From assembly GCA_934394545.1 (NCBI GenBank), contig CAKRRG010000013.1, positions 1 through 52,168 on the forward strand: a stretch of DNA of 52,168 nucleotides. Direction: 5' to 3'. Both the position numbers and the translations under genes were made by a program. Under the pieces are notes generated by a model. That model made no database searches, was not told the origin of the DNA, and was given only the letters and a program-made list of their open reading frames with translations. This DNA comes from an uncultured Blautia sp. Lineage in GTDB: Bacteria > Bacillota > Clostridia > Lachnospirales > Lachnospiraceae. Shown here piece by piece: positions 37,219 through 46,437 of the stretch (the stretch's first letter is position 1; every line of letters starts with the position of its first letter).

Positions 37219-37261
37219 AAGTTGACACTTTAAAACGTCAAATTCCCATCACATAAAAGCG

Positions 37262-37290
37262 TTGACATAAAAGTGTGTGGGCGTTACAAT
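37262..37290 (+). promoter_or_regulatory. Promoter of the NSS transporter gene
   Basis: A perfect TTGACA at 37262-37267, a 17-bp spacer, and TACAAT at 37285-37290. Transcription should start near 37297. A TTGAC/GTCAA dyad lies just upstream, near 37223-37242. Confidence 0.78.
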
Positions 37291-37306
37291 AAGATATAGG
37301 GAAAAT

Positions 37307-37327
37307 ATGAAAAAGGGCTGGATATAA
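37307..37327 (+). CDS. Possible six-codon leader peptide with a tryptophan codon
   Basis: An ATG at 37307 preceded by AGGG opens a frame reading M-K-K-G-W-I-stop. It begins almost at the predicted transcript 5' end. The Trp codon (37319-37321) lies in the left arm of the terminator at 37310-37339 and the stop is in its loop. A frame this short can occur by chance; its position is the only evidence. Confidence 0.35.
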   Translation: MKKGWI

Positions 37328-37342
37328 CCGGTCCTTTTTATT
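37310..37342 (+). terminator. Terminator inside the leader of the NSS transporter gene
   Basis: A 12-bp stem with two G-U pairs (37310-37321 with 37328-37339) whose right arm ends in TTTTT. It lies after the transporter promoter and before its start codon, so it can act both as the end of the ATP synthase operon and as an attenuator for the transporter. Confidence 0.75.
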
Positions 37343-37383
37343 ACTTTCCAACAAAAAATGAAAAAGAAAACAAGGGGGACAAA

Positions 37384-38853
37384 TTGAAAGAACGAGAAAC
37401 ATTTGGGTCGCGGATGGGATTTATCCTGGTATCCGCAGGATGTGCCATTGGATTGGGAAACGTGTGGAAGTTTCCCTATATGGCCGGGAAATATGGTGGG
37501 GCGGCATTTATACTGATTTATCTGGTCTTTCTGGTATTATTGGGACTGCCGGTATTGGTTTGTGAATTTGCCGTAGGACGTGCAAGCCGCAAAAGTACGG
37601 CAAGGGCTTTTCATGATCTGGAGCCGGAGGGAGCGAATTTCCATAATTTCAGCTACATGAGTATGGTTTCCAATTACGTGCTGATGATGTTTTATACCAT
37701 GGTAGCCGGATGGATGCTGTATTATTGCTATGCTATGGCAACAGGAAAGCTTGCAGGGAAAGATTCTGTTCAGGTGGCAGATTATTTTACAGAACTTCAG
37801 GGTTCTGCTGGTACAATGACACTGTGGATGGTGATCGTAGTAGTGTTATCCTTTGGAGTATGCTCCTTAGGGGTTCAGCGTGGACTGGAGAAAATCACAA
37901 AGGTGATGATGCTGTGTCTTCTGGCACTGATCGTTGTTCTGGCAGTTCATTCCCTTACTCTTGATGGGGCAATGGAGGGGGTGAAATTTTACCTGGTGCC
38001 GGATTTTGCCGCTATGGCTGAGATTGGAATTGGAAATGTGATTTTTGGGGCGCTGTCACAGGCATTTTTTACATTAAGCATTGGTGCCGGTTCCATGACT
38101 ATCTTCGGAAGTTATCTTGGAAAAGACAGATCTCTTCTGGGAGAGTCTCTGCACATTACCATCCTGGATACCTTTGTTGCACTGATGGCAGGTTTGATCA
38201 TTATTCCGGCATGCTTCGCATTCGGTGTGGAGCCAGGAGCAGGACCGGGACTTGTATTTATTACTTTGCCGAATGTATTTAACCAGATGGCAGGTGGAAA
38301 GGTCTGGGGAGCTTTGTTTTTCCTGTTTATGTCCTTTGCCTCTCTGTCTACTGTAATTGCGGTATTTGAGAATATTATATCCTATTCAATGGACCGAAAA
38401 GGCTGGAGTCGTGGAAAAGCGGTTATCGTCAATATGGTGGCAATGATTCTTCTTTCTCTTCCGGCAGTATTTGGCTTTAATATTTTATCAGGCATACAGC
38501 CTCTTGGAGCAGGAACCAACATTATGGATCTGGAAGACTTTATTGTATCCAATAACATTCTTCCTCTTGGCTCTGTGGTATTTGTAATGTTTTGTGTGTC
38601 AAAATATGGATGGGGCTGGAAGAATTTTATTGCCGAAGCAGATGCGGGAGATGGTTTGAAATTCCCTGCAAATATACAAAAATATATGCTTTACGTAATT
38701 CCGGCTGTAGTAGTTGTAATTTATCTGAAAGGGTATTATGATATGTTCAGTCCGAAGGGACCGGTTGTTCTGGCAGTGTGGATGTTTGTAAGCCTGATGG
38801 TGCTGGGACTTGTGGGCTGGATTATTTTCGGAAAGAAAAAGATAAAACGATAG
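37384..38853 (+). CDS. Sodium-dependent amino acid transporter (NSS/SNF family)
   Basis: A 489-residue membrane protein with about eleven to twelve hydrophobic spans. The first is the family hallmark 'GCAIGLGNVWKFPYMAGKYG', which forms part of the Na1/Na2 and substrate sites. 'SFASLSTVIAVFENI' is the matching helix-8 region. Bacterial relatives (MhsT, TnaT, LeuT) import hydrophobic amino acids with Na+. I accept the TTG start at 37384: 'gggggac' precedes it and the family's 'ERETFGSRMGF' start would be lost with the next ATG. It lies behind a promoter and an internal terminator. Sodium coupling fits the Na+-type ATP synthase upstream. Confidence 0.93.
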   Translation: MKERETFGSRMGFILVSAGCAIGLGNVWKFPYMAGKYGGAAFILIYLVFLVLLGLPVLVCEFAVGRASRKSTARAFHDLEPEGANFHNFSYMSMVSNYVLMMFYTMVAGWMLYYCYAMATGKLAGKDSVQVADYFTELQGSAGTMTLWMVIVVVLSFGVCSLGVQRGLEKITKVMMLCLLALIVVLAVHSLTLDGAMEGVKFYLVPDFAAMAEIGIGNVIFGALSQAFFTLSIGAGSMTIFGSYLGKDRSLLGESLHITILDTFVALMAGLIIIPACFAFGVEPGAGPGLVFITLPNVFNQMAGGKVWGALFFLFMSFASLSTVIAVFENIISYSMDRKGWSRGKAVIVNMVAMILLSLPAVFGFNILSGIQPLGAGTNIMDLEDFIVSNNILPLGSVVFVMFCVSKYGWGWKNFIAEADAGDGLKFPANIQKYMLYVIPAVVVVIYLKGYYDMFSPKGPVVLAVWMFVSLMVLGLVGWIIFGKKKIKR

Positions 38854-38898
38854 AGCGTGTGCTCTGGATAAGAAATGAGCAAAGAGGAGTGACCCAAA

Positions 38899-40092
38899 AT
38901 GATAGCAGAAAAAATGAAACCATATGTAAAGAACAATTCTGCAATCCGTATGATGTTTGAGGAAGGAAATCGTCTTCGGGCTATTTACGGACCGGAGAAG
39001 GTGTTTGATTTCAGTCTTGGAAATCCAAGTGTTCCTGCACCGGACTGTGTGCGTCAGGCCATTATTGATTTGGTAAATGAAGAAGATCCTACAGTTCTTC
39101 ATGGCTACATGAGTAATGCCGGATTTGAAGATGTGCGACAGACAATTGCAGAATCTTTGAATCGCAGATTTGGCACTTCCTTTGCAGGGAAAAACCTGAT
39201 CATGACAGTTGGTGCTGCCAGCGGTCTGAATGTAGCGTTTAAGACAATCCTGAATCCAGGGGAAGAAGTAATTGTTTTTGCACCTTATTTTCTGGAGTAT
39301 GGTGCATATGTGCGCAATTATGATGGCAAGCTTGTGGAAATCTCACCGGATACGGATACATTTCAGCCGAATCTGAAGGAGTTTGAGGAGAAGATTACAC
39401 CGAAGACACGAGCGGTTATTGTAAATACGCCTCACAATCCAACGGGAGTTGTATATTCAGAAGAAACGATCAAGAAACTTGCAGCAATTCTGGAAGCGAA
39501 GCAGAAGGAATTTGGCAGTGTTATTTATCTGATTTCTGATGAACCATACAGAGAGCTGGCTTACGATGGGGTGCAGGTACCATATCTGACTAAGTATTAT
39601 GCGAACACAATCGTAGGTTATTCCTACAGCAAATCCCTCTCTCTCCCAGGGGAGCGTATCGGATATCTGGTGATTCCGGACGAAGCAGACGGAAGTGAGG
39701 AACTGATCGGAGCAGCCGCAATTGCAAACCGTACAATTGGTTGTGTGAATGCACCATCTCTCATGCAGAAGGTCATTGGAAGATGCGTGGATGCCGAAGT
39801 GGATGTGGCTGCTTATGATAAGAACCGTCTTGCTCTTTATAACGGGCTGAAAGAGCTTGGATTTGAATGTATTAAGCCACAGGGAGCTTTTTATCTGTTT
39901 GTGAAATCACCGGTTGCAGATGAGAAAGCATTCTGCCAGGCAGGTAAGAAATATAATATTCTTATGGTTCCGGGAAGTTCTTTCGCCTGCCCAGGATATG
40001 TAAGACTGGCTTATTGTGTATCTTATGAGACAATTGTGAATTCTTTGCCTCAGTTTAAGAAACTGGCTGAGGAATTTAACCGAATCAAGTAA
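38899..40092 (+). CDS. PLP-dependent aminotransferase, class I/II
   Basis: A 397-residue fold-type I aminotransferase. The PLP-binding lysine is K245 in 'SYSKSLSLPGERIGY'. 'VNTPHNPTGVVYS' and 'ISDEPYRELAYDG' are the cofactor-contact motifs, and 'GYVRLAYCVSYE' carries the substrate-carboxylate arginine. The amino acid specificity is not readable; aspartate, aromatic and branched types share these motifs. It starts after 'aagaggagtg', 45 bases from the NSS transporter, and is probably co-transcribed, suggesting catabolism or synthesis of the imported amino acid. Confidence 0.92.
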   Translation: MIAEKMKPYVKNNSAIRMMFEEGNRLRAIYGPEKVFDFSLGNPSVPAPDCVRQAIIDLVNEEDPTVLHGYMSNAGFEDVRQTIAESLNRRFGTSFAGKNLIMTVGAASGLNVAFKTILNPGEEVIVFAPYFLEYGAYVRNYDGKLVEISPDTDTFQPNLKEFEEKITPKTRAVIVNTPHNPTGVVYSEETIKKLAAILEAKQKEFGSVIYLISDEPYRELAYDGVQVPYLTKYYANTIVGYSYSKSLSLPGERIGYLVIPDEADGSEELIGAAAIANRTIGCVNAPSLMQKVIGRCVDAEVDVAAYDKNRLALYNGLKELGFECIKPQGAFYLFVKSPVADEKAFCQAGKKYNILMVPGSSFACPGYVRLAYCVSYETIVNSLPQFKKLAEEFNRIK

Positions 40093-40184
40093 GTCCCCTG
40101 GGCCGGTTACCTTTGAAAGCCTAAGTGTTGTCCTTAATAGATCGGATGTTTGGCAGGAATGTAATAAAATGAATGGAGGAAGCT

Positions 40185-40895
40185 ATGTCCAGTTTATATA
40201 TCGTAATCCCAGCGTATAATGAATCTGCGAATATTGAGAGAACCATTGACCAGTGGTATCCAATCGTAGAGAGGCATAATGATGAAGGAAAGTCCAGGCT
40301 GGTGATCATTAATGACGGAAGTAAGGACAATACCTATGAGCTTCTCCAGAAATATGCCGCTACAAGACCTCTTCTGGTGCCTATGGATAAACCAAATGGC
40401 GGTCATGGACCTACCGTGCTTTATGGGTATCGTTATGCAATCCGGCAGAAGGCTGATTATATTTTTCAGACTGATGCAGACGGACAGACGAATCCAGAGG
40501 AATTCGAACCTTTCTGGAATCAGAGGGGACGTTATGAAGCTGTGATCGGTACCCGTTCTGTCCGCGGAGACGGAAAATCCAGAAAGTTTATAGAGAACGT
40601 GGTATGTCTGTTGTTGAGAATTATTTTCGGGGTAAAAGTTTCTGACGCGAACGCTCCCTATCGTCTTATGAAGAGAGAACTGGTGGCGAAATATATAAAT
40701 AGGCTTCCGGAAGACTTTAATATTCCCAACATTATGTTTACCACATATTTTGTTTATTACAAGGAAAAGGTTAAATTTATAAACATCAGCTTTAAGCCCA
40801 GACAGGGTGGAACCAACTCCATTAATGTGAAGAAGATTGTAAAAATCGGTTGGAAAGCTGTGAAGGACTTCTATAAATTGAAGAAGGAACTGTAA
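40185..40895 (+). CDS. Family 2 glycosyltransferase
   Basis: A 236-residue GT-A glycosyltransferase started at 40185, where 'ggagga' sits upstream. 'YIVIPAYNESANIERTID' begins the nucleotide-sugar fold and 'QTDADGQTNPEEF' holds the DxD metal motif. No clear membrane anchor is present, though the basic C-terminus ('KKIVKIGWKAVKDFYKLKKEL') could touch the membrane. It resembles dolichol-phosphate-mannose-synthase-like enzymes. Donor and acceptor are unknown. The preceding 92 bases show no promoter I can defend. Confidence 0.88.
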   Translation: MSSLYIVIPAYNESANIERTIDQWYPIVERHNDEGKSRLVIINDGSKDNTYELLQKYAATRPLLVPMDKPNGGHGPTVLYGYRYAIRQKADYIFQTDADGQTNPEEFEPFWNQRGRYEAVIGTRSVRGDGKSRKFIENVVCLLLRIIFGVKVSDANAPYRLMKRELVAKYINRLPEDFNIPNIMFTTYFVYYKEKVKFINISFKPRQGGTNSINVKKIVKIGWKAVKDFYKLKKEL

Positions 40896-40936
40896 AAAAG
40901 AGCAGATACATCTTACGAAAAGATGTACCTGCTTTT
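40894..40936. terminator. Bidirectional terminator
   Basis: A-rich left flank, then a hairpin with AGCAG/CTGCT outer and TACATCTT/AAGATGTA inner stems, ending in TTTTT. It separates the convergent glycosyltransferase and bipA genes and has U-tracts on both strands. Confidence 0.85.
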
Positions 40937-40939
40937 TCC

Positions 40940-42775
40940 TTAGGCATTTTTCTTAATGGAAGCTCTCTTTCTGTCACGGGAATCCAGAATTTTCTTACGG
41001 ATACGAAGGCTGCTAGGAGTAACCTCCAGAAGCTCGTCGGTATCAATAAACTCAATGGCCTGCTCCAGGCTGAGAACTCTTGGAGGAGTCAGCTTCAGTG
41101 CCTCATCAGCGGAAGAAGAACGGGTATTGGTCAGATGTTTGGTCTTGCACACATTCAGCTCGATATCCTCTGCTTTACCATTCTGTCCGATAACCATACC
41201 GCTGTAAACCTTTGCACCAGGTCCGATAAACAAAGTACCACGCTCCTGAGCTGCAAACAGACCATAAGTAACAGCCTCGCCGCCCTCGAAAGCGATTAGG
41301 GAACCCTGCTTACGATACTGGAAATCTCCCTTGTATGGAGAATATCCATCAAAAATAGTATTGATAATACCAGTACCCTTCGTGGAAGTCAGGAAGTTTC
41401 CACGGAAACCGATCAGTCCACGGGATGGAATATGGAACTCAAGACGAACAGAACCATCGCTGGCTGTGCTCATACCCTGAAGCTCACCCTTACGCTCGCT
41501 GAGCATCTGGATCACAGTACCGGAAAATTCCTCCGGAACATCAATATAAGCGATCTCCATTGGCTCTAACTTCTTGCCGCGCTCGTCAATTTTGTAAAGA
41601 ACCTCTGGCTTGCTGACTGCAAACTCATAACCCTCACGTCTCATATTCTCAATAAGAACGGAAAGATGAAGCTCACCACGTCCGGAAACCTTGAAGCACT
41701 CTGTGGTCTCAGTATCCTCTACACGAAGGCTGACATCTGTGTTCAGCTCTCTGTAAAGTCTGTCACGGAGATGACGGGAAGTGATATATTTACCCTCCTG
41801 ACCAGCAAGCGGGCTGTCATTTACCAGGAAGTTCATAGCAATCGTCGGCTCAGAAATCTTCTGGAATGGAATTGCTTCCGGGTTATCTCCACCGCAAAGG
41901 GTATCTCCAATATGAATCTCTGCAATACCGGAAATTGCAACAATTGATCCGATAGTTGCTTCTTTTACTTCAACTTTGTTCAGACCGTCAAACTCATAAA
42001 GCTTGCTGATCTTAACCTTCTGTTTCTTGTCAGGATCGTGGTGGTTCAGAAGAGTAAGCTCCTGGTTTACTGCAATAGTACCGCTTTCAACCTTACCAAC
42101 ACCGATACGTCCAACATACTCATTGTAATCAATGGTACTGATCAGTACCTGTGTATCTGCATCCGGGTCACCTTCCGGAGCCGGGATGTATTTCAGAATC
42201 GCCTCAAACAGCGGCTCCATGTTCTCTGGTGTATCTTTCAGATCCAGAACAGCATGTCCTGTTTTTGCAGAAGCATAGAGGAATGGGCAGTCAAGCTGCT
42301 CATCGGAAGCACCAAGGTCCATAAGAAGCTCCAGAACCTCGTCAACGACTTCATCAGGTCTTGCTTCAGGACGGTCTATTTTGTTAATGCAGACGATTAC
42401 GTGCAGATTCAGCTCGAGAGCTTTTTTCAAAACGAATTTGGTCTGAGGCATAGCACCCTCGAAAGCATCAACCAGAAGGATAACGCCATCTACCATTTTC
42501 AGTACACGTTCAACCTCGCCGCCGAAGTCAGCATGTCCTGGGGTATCGATAATGTTGATTTTGGTGTTTTTGTAATGAACTGCTGTGTTCTTGGAGAGAA
42601 TTGTGATACCACGCTCTCTTTCAATATCGTTGGAGTCCATGACACGCTCCTGAACTTCCTGATTGGCACGGAAAACACCGCTCTGCTTCAGAAGCTGGTC
42701 TACCAGAGTGGTTTTACCATGGTCAACGTGGGCAATGATGGCTACGTTACGTACATCTTCGCGTTTCGTCTTCAT
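40940..42775 (-). CDS. typA: Translational GTPase BipA/TypA
   Basis: A 611-residue ribosome-binding GTPase related to EF-G and LepA. The G motifs are 'AHVDHGKTT' (G1), 'RGITI' (G2), 'DTPGHADF' (G3), 'NKIDRPEA' (G4) and 'YASAKTG' (G5). The C-terminal '[19 protein letters not shown]' is specific to BipA. It assists ribosome assembly and stress or cold adaptation in other bacteria. Length is standard. 'gaaagga' lies upstream on the minus strand. It is monocistronic, with its own promoter at 42837-42865. Confidence 0.96.
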   Translation of the reverse strand: MKTKREDVRNVAIIAHVDHGKTTLVDQLLKQSGVFRANQEVQERVMDSNDIERERGITILSKNTAVHYKNTKINIIDTPGHADFGGEVERVLKMVDGVILLVDAFEGAMPQTKFVLKKALELNLHVIVCINKIDRPEARPDEVVDEVLELLMDLGASDEQLDCPFLYASAKTGHAVLDLKDTPENMEPLFEAILKYIPAPEGDPDADTQVLISTIDYNEYVGRIGVGKVESGTIAVNQELTLLNHHDPDKKQKVKISKLYEFDGLNKVEVKEATIGSIVAISGIAEIHIGDTLCGGDNPEAIPFQKISEPTIAMNFLVNDSPLAGQEGKYITSRHLRDRLYRELNTDVSLRVEDTETTECFKVSGRGELHLSVLIENMRREGYEFAVSKPEVLYKIDERGKKLEPMEIAYIDVPEEFSGTVIQMLSERKGELQGMSTASDGSVRLEFHIPSRGLIGFRGNFLTSTKGTGIINTIFDGYSPYKGDFQYRKQGSLIAFEGGEAVTYGLFAAQERGTLFIGPGAKVYSGMVIGQNGKAEDIELNVCKTKHLTNTRSSSADEALKLTPPRVLSLEQAIEFIDTDELLEVTPSSLRIRKKILDSRDRKRASIKKNA

Positions 42776-42836
42776 AAAAATCGAAATCCTTTCTTTATCG
42801 CGACAGCAACTTTCTGCCGCTTTCTTTCCTTAATTA

Positions 42837-42865
42837 ATTATAATGTGAGTATTGTGCAATGTCTA
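42837..42865 (-). promoter_or_regulatory. Promoter of typA
   Basis: On the minus strand: TAGACA (42860-42865), a 17-bp spacer, and a perfect TATAAT (42837-42842). Confidence 0.75.
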
Positions 42866-42908
42866 TAGCTAAATACTGTTCGTGGGATGTGTTCCGCGAG
42901 GTGTTTTT

Positions 42909-42947
42909 TGTGAACAGAGTTCACAGAAAATAAAATGAACAGTAACC
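42909..42947 (+). repeat. GAACAGTAAC repeat with perfect palindrome
   Basis: A perfect inverted repeat TGTGAAC/GTTCACA (42909-42915 and 42919-42925) followed by 'atgaacagtaacc' at 42935-42947. The same 'gaacagtaacc' recurs at 47521-47531. Apart from the typA promoter and an A/T-rich run near 42988-43010, I see nothing else in the 363-base gap before the next gene. Confidence 0.5.
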
Positions 42948-43138
42948 AATCTCCCAGTTTATCACATTTTTCGCAGATTACAAGGTGTTGAAAAAAATTT
43001 TTTAAAATTTCTGGTTCTAAACAGGGGGATTTTTACATAGATATTATAGACCAACAAGTAAGACAGGTATTCGGGTATGCACCTGAGATACCGTATAAGT
43101 CTGCAGAAAAAGTGAAAAAGAGGAAGGAGAACTACATC

Positions 43139-43762
43139 ATGGCAGATAAAATTATTGAAAACAATCAGGTTTCCATCACAGGAGAAATTGTTACAGGCTT
43201 CACCTTCAGCCACCAGGTTTATGGAGAAGGGTTCTATACTATGGAGCTTCTGGTAAAACGGCTCAGTGATTCCGAGGACAGGATTCCGGTGATGGTATCT
43301 GAAAGACTGGTAGATGTTACGCAGGATTATGTGGGACAGTACGTGGAGATTCACGGACAGTTCCGTTCCTATAACCGTCATGAAGAAAAACATAACCGGC
43401 TGGTGCTCTCAGCATTTGCCCGTGAACTGAAATTTCTGGGGGAAGAAGATTCCCTGGCTCCGGTGAACCAGATTTTTCTGGATGGTTTCATTTGTAAGCC
43501 ACCGGTTTACAGAAAAACACCTCTTGGAAGAGAAATCGCAGATCTGCTTCTTGCAGTGAATCGGCCCTATGGAAAATCTGACTACATACCGTGTATCTGC
43601 TGGGGAAGAAATGCCCGCTATGCCTCTGCATTTGAGGTGGGAGGGCATGTGCTGATCTGGGGAAGGATACAGAGTCGTGAGTACATGAAGCGTATCGGAG
43701 AAAATGAAACGCAGAAGAGAATCGCCTATGAGGTATCGGTAAGCAAACTGGAATATGTATAA
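43139..43762 (+). CDS. Single-stranded-DNA-binding-like protein with two OB folds
   Basis: A 207-residue protein started at 43139, where 'aaggaga' lies eight bases upstream. It contains two SSB/OB-fold-like segments: residues ~5-105 ('NQVSITGEIVTGFTFSHQVY', 'GQYVEIHGQFRSYNRH') and ~118-205 ('NQIFLDGFICKPPVYRKTPLG', 'GGHVLIWGRIQSREY'). The second has the usual SSB wording 'DYIPCICWG'. It lacks the acidic 'DDDIPF'-type tail that recruits repair partners, so it is probably a paralogue rather than the main SSB. No replication genes adjoin it. Confidence 0.82.
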   Translation: MADKIIENNQVSITGEIVTGFTFSHQVYGEGFYTMELLVKRLSDSEDRIPVMVSERLVDVTQDYVGQYVEIHGQFRSYNRHEEKHNRLVLSAFARELKFLGEEDSLAPVNQIFLDGFICKPPVYRKTPLGREIADLLLAVNRPYGKSDYIPCICWGRNARYASAFEVGGHVLIWGRIQSREYMKRIGENETQKRIAYEVSVSKLEYV

Positions 43763-43941
43763 AAGCCGGAGACCTTTGAAAACCACGATTTTCCTCAAGG
43801 TTTCTTCTGCTTGCATTTCTTTGCATTTTGCGGTAATATAAGCATATTAAAAATGGCGCAATTTGCGAATAACTGCATTGCGAGGCATGTTGCCGGTCTT
43901 GACGGACGGTGGCAGTATTTTTAACAATAAGAGGAATTAGT

Positions 43942-44457
43942 ATGGAAAAAGAAATAGCAGAAGTATATTGCGGAAACGGCAGAGGGAAGACCACTCTGGC
44001 AATTGGTCAGGCTCTGCGGGCCTCTTCCCAGGGGAAGAGTGTTATTATCATTCAATTTCTGAAGGGAAATGAACGGCGTGAGCTGGACTTCCTGGAAGAA
44101 CTGGATCAGCTGGATATTAAGATCTTCCGTTTTGAGAAGCTGGAGACTTGCTATGCGCAGCTGAATGAGGAAGAGCAGGCTGAAGAGAAGCGCAATATTC
44201 TTAATGGTTTAAATTTTGCCCGTAAGGTAATTGCTACCAGAGAATGTGATTTTCTGGTGCTGGATGAGATTTTGGGACTTATAGATAAACATATTGCTAC
44301 AGTGGATATGGTTACAGAGCTTCTGAAGCAGAAGGACGAATCCATGCGCATTATTCTTACTGGAAACAGGATAGATCCTGGTATTCTGGATTACGTGGAT
44401 AGTGTGACTACAATTACCACTCTTGGAAGAGAAGAAGCATTACCGGCAAATGAGTAA
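43942..44457 (+). CDS. Cob(I)alamin/corrinoid adenosyltransferase, CobA type
   Basis: A 171-residue enzyme that attaches the adenosyl group to cobalamin or its precursors. I start at 43942, after 'agagg'. The P-loop 'GNGRGKTT' at 11-18 has the unusual CobA form, and 'FLVLDEILGLID' matches the conserved Asp-Glu region. Length agrees with the BtuR/CobA family. No cobalamin riboswitch is visible upstream and no other cob genes adjoin, so it may serve salvage. It lies upstream of dapA by 46 bases. Confidence 0.9.
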   Translation: MEKEIAEVYCGNGRGKTTLAIGQALRASSQGKSVIIIQFLKGNERRELDFLEELDQLDIKIFRFEKLETCYAQLNEEEQAEEKRNILNGLNFARKVIATRECDFLVLDEILGLIDKHIATVDMVTELLKQKDESMRIILTGNRIDPGILDYVDSVTTITTLGREEALPANE

Positions 44458-44503
44458 AGTGAACTGCAGAGATGATACAGAAGGATGAATAGGAGGAAAT
44501 AAT

Positions 44504-45397
44504 ATGGCAATTTTCAAAGGCGCAGCCGTTGCAATCGTCACCCCAATGCATGAAGATGGGAAGGTAAATTATGAGAAACTGGAAGAACTTCTGGAGTACC
44601 AGATTGCCAATAGCACAGATGCCATTGTTATCTGCGGAACTACAGGTGAGTCTTCCACAATGACACATGGAGAGCATCTCCAGACCATCAAATTTGCAAT
44701 CGATAAGGTGGCTGGAAGAGTTCCGGTTATTGCAGGTACCGGTTCTAATTGTACCGAGACAGCGGTTATGATGTCTAAGGAGGCTGCTTCTTATGGCGCA
44801 GACGCACTTCTGATCGTCACTCCATATTATAATAAGGCAAGCCAGAAGGGACTTATCCGTCATTATACAGAGATTGCCAATTCCGTACCGGATACTCCGA
44901 TCATTATGTACAATGTACCTAGCCGTACAGGATGTAATATCCAGCCTGCTACAGCAGTTACTCTTGCCAAGAATGTGAAGAACATTGTAGGAATCAAGGC
45001 CGCAAGCGGAGATCTTTCCCAGATTGCCAAGATGATGTCTATGGCAGATGGTGCCATTGAGCTTTATTCCGGAAACGATGACCAGGTGCTTCCAATTCTT
45101 TCCCTTGGCGGACTGGGAGTAATTTCTGTGTTATCTAACGTTGCTCCGAAGAATACACATGATATGGTTATGAAGTTTCTGGAGGGAGATCATGCAGGCG
45201 CTGCCAAGCTTCAGCTTGAAGCAATTTCCCTTATTAATGCATTGTTCTGTGAGGTAAATCCGATTCCGGTTAAGACTGCCTTGAATCTTATGGGATGGAA
45301 TGTAGGACCGACTCGTATGCCACTTTGCGAGATGGAACCGGAGAATGAGGAGAAACTGGAGAAAGCTCTTACAGAGTATGGAATCAAGCTTGCATAA
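44504..45397 (+). CDS. dapA: 4-hydroxy-tetrahydrodipicolinate synthase
   Basis: A 297-residue TIM-barrel enzyme that condenses aspartate semialdehyde with pyruvate, the first lysine/diaminopimelate-specific step. Visible are 'GAAVAIVTPMHEDG', 'ICGTTGESSTM', the tyrosine in 'MYNVPSRTGCN' and the Schiff-base lysine in 'NIVGIKAASGD'. 'ataggagg' supports the start. It is followed 17 bases later by dapB, the next pathway enzyme. Confidence 0.97.
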   Translation: MAIFKGAAVAIVTPMHEDGKVNYEKLEELLEYQIANSTDAIVICGTTGESSTMTHGEHLQTIKFAIDKVAGRVPVIAGTGSNCTETAVMMSKEAASYGADALLIVTPYYNKASQKGLIRHYTEIANSVPDTPIIMYNVPSRTGCNIQPATAVTLAKNVKNIVGIKAASGDLSQIAKMMSMADGAIELYSGNDDQVLPILSLGGLGVISVLSNVAPKNTHDMVMKFLEGDHAGAAKLQLEAISLINALFCEVNPIPVKTALNLMGWNVGPTRMPLCEMEPENEEKLEKALTEYGIKLA

Positions 45398-45414
45398 GAG
45401 AGGAAGTAATCATA

Positions 45415-46173
45415 ATGGTTAAAATTATCATGCATGGATGCAATGGACATATGGGACAGGTTATCTCCGGAATTGTTGAGAAGGATCCCAATGCAGAAAT
45501 TGTGGCAGGAGTGGATATTGCAGACCAGGGAAAGAACAGCTATCCTGTATTTACAAATATTGATGATTGCCAGGTTGAGGCAGACGCAGTTATTGATTTT
45601 TCTTCACCTAAGGCCTTTGATAAGCTGATGGATTACTGTGAGAAGAGAAATCTGCCGGTAGTTCTTTGCACCACAGGTTTAAGTGAAGAGCAGCTTGCAA
45701 GAGTGGAGGAGAGTGCAAAAAAGATCGCCGTTCTGAAATCTGCCAACATGTCCCTTGGAATCAATACTCTTTTGAAACTGGTTCAGGACGCAGCAAAGGT
45801 TTTGGCAGCAGCCGGTTTCGACATGGAAATCGTAGAGAAGCATCACAACCTGAAAGTAGATGCACCAAGCGGAACAGCCCTTGCCCTTGCAGACAGCCTG
45901 AATGAGGCAATGGACAAGCAGTATCATTATGTATATGACCGCAGCCAGAGAAGAGAGAAGCGTGATGCTAAGGAAATCGGTATTTCCGCAGTTCGCGGCG
46001 GTTCCATTGTTGGTGAGCATGAGGTAATCTTTGCAGGTCAGGATGAAGTGATCGAATTTAAGCACACAGCATATTCTAAGGCGGTGTTTGGCAAGGGTGC
46101 TGTAGAAGCTGCGAAATATCTTGCAGGGAAACCATCTGGAAGATATGATATGAGTGACGTGATCGAAGGCTGA
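45415..46173 (+). CDS. dapB: 4-hydroxy-tetrahydrodipicolinate reductase
   Basis: A 252-residue NAD(P)H-dependent reductase acting on the DapA product. The nucleotide motif 'HGCNGHMG' opens the protein, and the active-site signature 'EKHHNLKVDAPSGTALAL' is intact. It forms a two-gene operon with dapA. Diaminopimelate made here feeds both lysine and the cell-wall tripeptide used by MurF. Confidence 0.97.
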   Translation: MVKIIMHGCNGHMGQVISGIVEKDPNAEIVAGVDIADQGKNSYPVFTNIDDCQVEADAVIDFSSPKAFDKLMDYCEKRNLPVVLCTTGLSEEQLARVEESAKKIAVLKSANMSLGINTLLKLVQDAAKVLAAAGFDMEIVEKHHNLKVDAPSGTALALADSLNEAMDKQYHYVYDRSQRREKRDAKEIGISAVRGGSIVGEHEVIFAGQDEVIEFKHTAYSKAVFGKGAVEAAKYLAGKPSGRYDMSDVIEG

Positions 46174-46227
46174 CAGAAATATACAAAAATTGTAAAATGC
46201 ATACAAAAAAATTGTTAAATTTATGGA

Positions 46228-46256
46228 TTTACAGATAGCAATGTGTTTGCTATAAT
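46228..46256 (+). promoter_or_regulatory. Promoter upstream of the amino acid ABC transporter leader
   Basis: TTTACA at 46228-46233, a 17-bp spacer, and a perfect TATAAT at 46251-46256. A terminator begins about ten bases after the predicted start site. Confidence 0.72.
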
Positions 46257-46272
46257 TCCACCATAAGTTGCA

Positions 46273-46309
46273 ACGGAGCAAACTACTTAGAGAGTTTGCT
46301 CCGTTTTTT
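46273..46309 (+). terminator. First terminator in the ABC transporter leader
   Basis: A 12-bp perfect stem (46273-46284 with 46293-46304) followed by a run of T's. It could end the dapAB transcript or attenuate the new one. Confidence 0.88.
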
Positions 46310-46313
46310 GCGT

Positions 46314-46437
46314 TTATGGAATGGCAGACTAGAGTGTGTTTGTACTTGCTTCCATAACGTACCGAAACTTCATAAGAGAGAAATGCGATATTGCATTTCT
46401 GCCATGCAGAAAGGGCTGCCACAGGGCGGTCCTTTTT
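46314..46437 (+). promoter_or_regulatory. Leader with mutually exclusive hairpins and a second terminator
   Basis: TTATGGAA/TTCCATAA pairs 46314-46321 with 46350-46357. Stem A is AGAAATGC/GCATTTCT (46379-46386 with 46393-46400). Stem B is TTTCTGC/GCAGAAA (46396-46402 with 46406-46412). Stem C is an 11-bp terminator (46410-46420 with 46425-46435) ending in T's. A overlaps B, and B overlaps C. The order matches an anti-antiterminator, antiterminator and terminator. I recognise no known riboswitch or T-box core. Further small hairpins lie at 46460-46520. Confidence 0.55.

Noticed and set aside
42038..42868. Long plus-strand frame opposite typA
   Set aside because: Antisense shadow of a highly conserved GTPase gene; no binding site or promoter.
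43763..43941. Cobalamin riboswitch before the corrinoid adenosyltransferase
   Set aside because: The gap is under 180 bases and I cannot find the B12-box or the expected stem arrangement.
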